This document shows positions 36,173 through 40,000 of a stretch of DNA of 40,000 nt, piece after piece; position 1 is the stretch's first letter, and every line of letters starts with the position of its first letter. The notes beneath the pieces were generated by a model, which was not told the origin of the DNA, did no database searches, and saw nothing but the letters and a program-made list of their open reading frames with translations. The stretch covers positions 7,947,822 to 7,987,821 of the forward strand of contig NC_135570.1 of assembly GCF_964340395.1 (NCBI RefSeq), in the 5' to 3' direction. This DNA comes from Glandiceps talaboti. Lineage: Eukaryota; Hemichordata; Enteropneusta; Spengelidae. A program made the translations under genes and the position numbers.

Positions 36173-37099
36173 GTAAGAAACTGATAGGTTAGTTTAGATT
36201 TGTAAACAACCTAATAAAACTGTTTATTATATAATTATGCCTTGGTTAAAGTGGCACAAGCTGAGTTAATAAGCTTTTCACTTTTGTGGAAAAAAACGTG
36301 CAAAAATTTTGATAAAACTATTCTAGTATACTGTTAATGTTGATGCATGCCTTGTATGACATTACAATTTGTGTTCTATCATTGTTAGAACTATTGACTG
36401 CATAGTAGGGCGTTCCTGTACATTTTTTTGTATAGGTAAAATAAATTACGTCATTGGATCATTTATAAGTTATATCCTAATACCAGGTTTGAGTTCAGTC
36501 AGTTACAAGTGATGGGTTATGTAAGTAGAACACTGAGTGCCTTTTGATGTGCAAAAAAATTTATATCCCAAAAATATATGAACTCAGCATGTCCCTGTAA
36601 TGTTTTACATTAAAAATTAAATATTTCAGACAAGTTTAATATTGTATTTAAAGAGTACAATATACTCTGGATTTTGAAAACAAAATCTGGGTATAAATCA
36701 TCTTGACATTAGGATTGTCAAAACACTAATAATTAACTGAGAGTGAGCCACAAGATTGTAGTTTGGTGACAATGAAAAAACTGCCTAACTATGTCATATA
36801 TGACCCATGATTACTCAGCAAGTTTTCTTGCGTATTCTCGCAGTTTGTTCACTTTTCAATTCTAAAGGTACGAAGGTATACAGTGCAGCAGGTTTTGGGT
36901 CATTTAGAAGGAAATCGGGCTTTATCTGTTTGGAGCCATTGAATGAAGGACAATTTAACATGGACAGTGTGTGTATTCATGCAGCGGTGATCAACCTTGC
37001 CAAGTAGAGACAATGGCAACAGCATCTCACAGCGCCCTCTTTCAGATATAATTAGAAAACTTTTGTTTTTACTGACCTGCTGTGTTGATTTGATTTCAG
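36173..37099 (+). other. BICC1: BICC1 intron of 927 bp
   Basis: It is AT-rich with GT..AG ends. A 66-codon open frame at 36807-37007 has no recognisable domain and no flanking features that would make it an alternative exon. Confidence 0.9.
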
Positions 37100-37258
37100 A
37101 GTAACAGGGTGACATTGAAGATGGATGTTTCGTACACAGACCATTCACATGTGATTGGTAAAGGTGGCAATAATATCAAAAAAGTGATGCAAGATACAGG
37201 ATGTCATATACATTTTCCGGATTCCAATAGGGGAAATCAGGCAGAAAAAAGCAATCAG
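37100..37258 (+). CDS. BICC1: BICC1 internal exon, canonical KH with GKGG loop
   Basis: The exon is 159 bp (53 codons), phase 0 at both ends. The acceptor is ttgatttcag and the donor gtagga. It begins SNRVTLKMDVSYTDHSHVIG, then KGGNNIKKVM, and ends with CHIHFPDSNRGNQAEKSNQ. The GKGG motif at 37157-37168 is the GXXG nucleic-acid-binding loop of a type I KH domain, preceded by the usual hydrophobic V-I. HIHFPDSNR...EKSNQ is nearly invariant in Bicaudal-C proteins. This is expected to be a main RNA-contacting KH of the protein. Confidence 0.97.
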
Positions 37259-37568
37259 GTAGGAATTCTCCACATGTTTCTACTTCCTGTTTGTAATTGG
37301 TATCCTTAGGCAACGAGATTCCTGCATTTTATGGATGATGGAATGAAACCTTCTCCATCATATCAATTCCATGGAAAATTTATTGCCGTAATGTACAGTC
37401 ATCAGTCTAGTAATGATTCTATGCAACATCCTGAACTATTTTCGTGCTCCAGTTTAGCGCCATGCATTCAAACAAATCACTAACAAAGCCACACATATTG
37501 ACAGCTGTCTTACATTATTGCCGTGATTGCATCTTTCACACATGTTTAATTTCTTTCATTAATACTAG

Positions 37569-37622
37569 GTTTCAATAGCAGGACAGCCGGAAGGGGTAGA
37601 ACATGCAAGAAGAAAAATCAGG
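37569..37622 (+). CDS. BICC1: BICC1 internal exon, end of canonical KH
   Basis: The exon is 54 bp (18 codons), phase 0 at both ends, with acceptor tttcattaatactag and donor gtaaga. It encodes VSIAGQPEGVEHARRKIR, the last beta strand and C-terminal helix of the GKGG KH domain. It is separated from the preceding exon by only 310 bp. Because it is a multiple of three, skipping it would stay in frame, but would remove the end of the KH fold. Confidence 0.95.
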
Positions 37623-38860
37623 GTAAGAATATTGTGTGAAGTATTTTTGGGGGGAAGGGAGAGGAGAGAGAGAGAGAACAAACATTTGTTGGTTAGGTGG
37701 GTGGAAGACTGCATTTATTGGTTGGATGGTGGAGGGGAAGGGAAACACGGTTTGTTTGTTGGATGGTTACCTAGAGTCAAGTCATGTGAGGGTTTGACTA
37801 TCTTCTACCCTCATGCCTAGTATTTTCCTAACAGTTGTACATTCAAACCTAAAATTATGCTGTTATTTTGCACAGGAATGTTCATGATATGGTAATCATG
37901 TTGTTTACATGGTACTTTTCCACTCGCCTCATTGGTTCTAATCTAATCACATGATGAGACAACTGATGATGTCATCTCATAGCAGGCAAATTCAAAACTC
38001 CAAAAAGGGATTTGGCTTTATGGCCAAAGCTTCATTAGGGAAGTACTAGGTGATGAGGGGACATGACTTGACTCAAAGCTTGTAGGATGGGGAGACTGGG
38101 GCTAGGGGTTGTCAATAGGATGGAGAATGGGAAACTGGATATCAATTGATAGCATGCCATTGGGAGACAGACAGACATTATTGTTATGGGTCAAAATGTG
38201 GAAAAATTTGGTTTTGTTGAGTCCCTACACAGAGAAAGATAAGGGAATACCAAATGTTGGTGCATCTCAAGAAATTGCTGAGCATTAGGGGTACAGATTG
38301 GTTTAGGGGGCATATTGTTTATGAGTGTAGAGTTATGATATGCTTTGTATTTCACATGAGGATCATTTCATTTTATCCTTCCATTTTCAACCACTTAAAA
38401 AAAAAATTTTATTGACAGAAATAAGCCAGCGGCAATCAAGGTGTCGGTTTGCTTACATAGGCACATACTAAAACTATTATTGTGATAAGGCATTGAACCG
38501 ATATAGGTTTCATTATACTCACAGTAGGGGGACATTTCTGATGACTGCCATCATCTTGCAGTGTGCATTTTAGGGACTTTCAGTGTTTACACTATCTTGA
38601 TTACAGGGTGATTAGATCCATACAACTGAGGCATCACTATGACCCACTTGAAATGAAATGAATGAATCTTTATTTCACCAAAGTTAAACAATAACGAAAG
38701 AAAAGACAAAAGTGTGAATACAAAAAACTTGGTTAGTCTACCACACGGAACAACAATAGTTTTAGTTTGTGTCTAACCTAGTAAACCGAAACCTCAATTT
38801 CCACTGCAGTATGCTGTTATAGATAATGACTCAAAATGACTTATTTGGATCTCATTTCAG
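37623..38860 (+). other. BICC1: BICC1 intron of 1,238 bp
   Basis: GT..AG ends. It contains a G-rich stretch with GGGGA/GGTTGG runs (37650-37770, 38050-38130) and a probable LINE 3' tail (38655-38765). Confidence 0.88.
38655..38765 (-). mobile_element. Probable LINE 3' tail fragment
   Basis: The minus strand reads ...AACTTTGGTGAAATAAAGAT then TCATTCATTTCATTTC. It shares the TGGTGAAATAAA end and tail type with 33507-33765. It is a short 5'-truncated remnant within the BICC1 intron, 96 bp before the exon at 38861. Confidence 0.45.
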
Positions 38861-39100
38861 GAACTCTTACCACTAACCGTGATGTTTGAACTGCCTATAA
38901 CGGGTGCTTTACAGCCAGTACCAGACATCAACTCACCCACAATTCAACAAATCGTACAGACGTACAACGTAGCTGTTTCTTTCAAACAACGTCCCCGCAT
39001 GTACATAACAACTGCCATTGTTAGAGGATGTGTATATAATGTGCCAGCATTGAAAGAAGCCACATCCAGACTAGTAGAACACCTCACGGGAACAGTTGGG
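38861..39100 (+). CDS. BICC1: BICC1 internal exon, KH-like module without GXXG
   Basis: The exon is 240 bp (80 codons), phase 0 at both ends. The acceptor is ctcatttcag and the donor gtaagt. It begins ELLPLTVMFELPITGALQPV, contains VSFKQRPRMY, and ends with RLVEHLTGTVG. This is the KH-like module that follows the canonical KH in Bicaudal-C. It keeps the KH-type pattern of hydrophobic positions but has no GXXG loop, so it is probably structural or protein-interacting rather than a direct RNA binder (family inference). Confidence 0.97.
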
Positions 39101-39382
39101 GTAAGTCAAAGTTATTGTTACTGTGGAAACTCAAGGCTGAAATTTTCTCCTTAGATAATGCTGGGAGATATTCTAAAGAAGTATTATTTCAAAACTACAT
39201 AACAAGGGGGAAGTCAAACTGATGGTTACCATGGAAACAAAAACGGAAACTGCATCCAGTGGAGATCAGACATATATTAATGAAATTATCATGTATAGAT
39301 GTTGTAGTCTTAACCAACATATGCTGTCATTGAATTTCTGTTGTGGTTATAAAATGACATGATTTCTGATATCTCCCTACAG

Positions 39383-39592
39383 CAAACAAGTGTACCAGTT
39401 AGTATGCAGTTAGAGATAGCACCTCAGCATCACCTGTTTATGATTGGAAGGAGTGGTATTAATATCAAACAGTTGATGCAACAGACAGGTGCCAGTGTAC
39501 ATTTCCCAGACCCTAACACGTCACCAAGGAAAAGTACAGTCTTTATTTCTGGCAGTATTGACTCAGTTATTCTCGCCAGAGATTTTCTTATA
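39383..39592 (+). CDS. BICC1: BICC1 internal exon, KH with GRSG loop (last visible)
   Basis: The exon is 210 bp (70 codons), phase 0 at both ends. The acceptor is atatctccctacag and the donor gtaagt. It begins QTSVPVSMQLEIAPQHHLFM, then IGRSGINIKQLMQQTG, with VHFPDPN and a C-terminal IDSVILARDFLI. GRSG at 39446-39457 is the GXXG loop. The sequence aligns with the second well-conserved KH of vertebrate BICC1. The family continues with another KH-like module, a long disordered region and a SAM domain, all past the end of this window. Confidence 0.97.
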
Positions 39593-39848
39593 GTAAGTAA
39601 CTTGCGTTATCGTTACTAGTTTCATTTTCTGTCCATCTAACATTTATGCTGCAGTGGAATGATTTGTGTTAGCCTTGGCACATAAAACTGCTGTTCGCAT
39701 TACTACTTTTTACCAACAATACTATTGAGAGTATAATTGTCAGGCCAGTGTTAAACACTGAGTCTGAACTAAACAGTGTTTCTGTTAAAAGATGGTAAGT
39801 ACTACTGAGGTCAAATCTAGTGAAAAAGTTTGGTCTCTAGGTTTACTA

Positions 39849-40000
39849 CCAGCCCCTCTCATCTCAGCCCCTCTCATCCCAACCCCTCTCATCCCAACTC
39901 TCACCACCACCAACTTATAGCCCCTGTCATCTCAACCCACCACCACCAACTTATAGCCCCTCTCATCTCAACCCACCACCACCAACTTATAGCCCCTCTC
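39849..40000. repeat. 36-bp C-rich minisatellite at window end
   Basis: It begins as AGCCCCTCTCATCTC/CCAACCCCTCTCATC words, then becomes 36-bp units of TTATAGCCCCTCTCATCTCA plus ACCCACCACCACCAAC. The array continues past base 40000, in the intron after the exon ending at 39592. Confidence 0.9.

Noticed and set aside
36807-37007. Extra BICC1 exon from the 66-codon frame in the 927-bp intron
   Set aside because: The flanking exons already join in phase with the known conserved protein, and the frame shows no family similarity.

Overview
The window is AT-rich, CpG-poor, intron-dominated DNA from an animal nuclear genome. The only protein-coding gene I can support is the 5' half of a Bicaudal-C homologue (BICC1 family, a KH/SAM RNA-binding protein) on the + strand. 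Seven internal coding exons (3742-3788, 8414-8483, 36093-36172, 37100-37258, 37569-37622, 38861-39100, 39383-39592) join in one consistent reading frame of 287 residues, all with GT..AG introns. The start codon and first exon(s) lie before base 1. The C-terminal part, including the family's SAM domain, lies beyond base 40000. Similarity to vertebrate BICC1, recalled from memory, is high throughout. Taxon is inference: an invertebrate, perhaps an invertebrate deuterostome because the exon-2 peptide resembles the vertebrate one, but a lophotrochozoan is not excluded.

Layout: 1-3741 is the 3' part of an upstream intron. 3789-8413 is a 4.6-kb intron with SINE-like repeats, a 26-bp minisatellite and a GACA-rich tract. 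8484-36092 is a single 27.6-kb intron that splits the first, divergent KH domain and makes up about 70% of the window. From 36 kb onward the exons are close together, with introns of 0.3-1.2 kb, and encode the rest of the KH/KH-like tandem.

The giant intron holds most of the unusual sequence. It contains a 1.8-kb array of 35-bp units with no net length change over 50 units, in which two mutually inverted heptamers alternate; a 54-bp array built on the same principle with GTAGTC/GACTAC; and many minisatellites (27, 41-43, about 60 and about 130 bp units) and microsatellites (CTGT, TATG, TC, CA, TGAA, GGT/GAT). It also contains dispersed foldback elements and a CpG-rich block near 27.3-29.4 kb. 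That block is roughly bounded by an inverted, TTAA-ended sequence pair and carries octamer, E-box, ETS and AGGTCA motifs. It could be an intronic regulatory element or internal promoter, or the body of an old DNA transposon.

No rRNA, functional tRNA, CRISPR array or second protein gene is supported. Open frames longer than 100 codons mostly lie in simple-sequence or minisatellite DNA.
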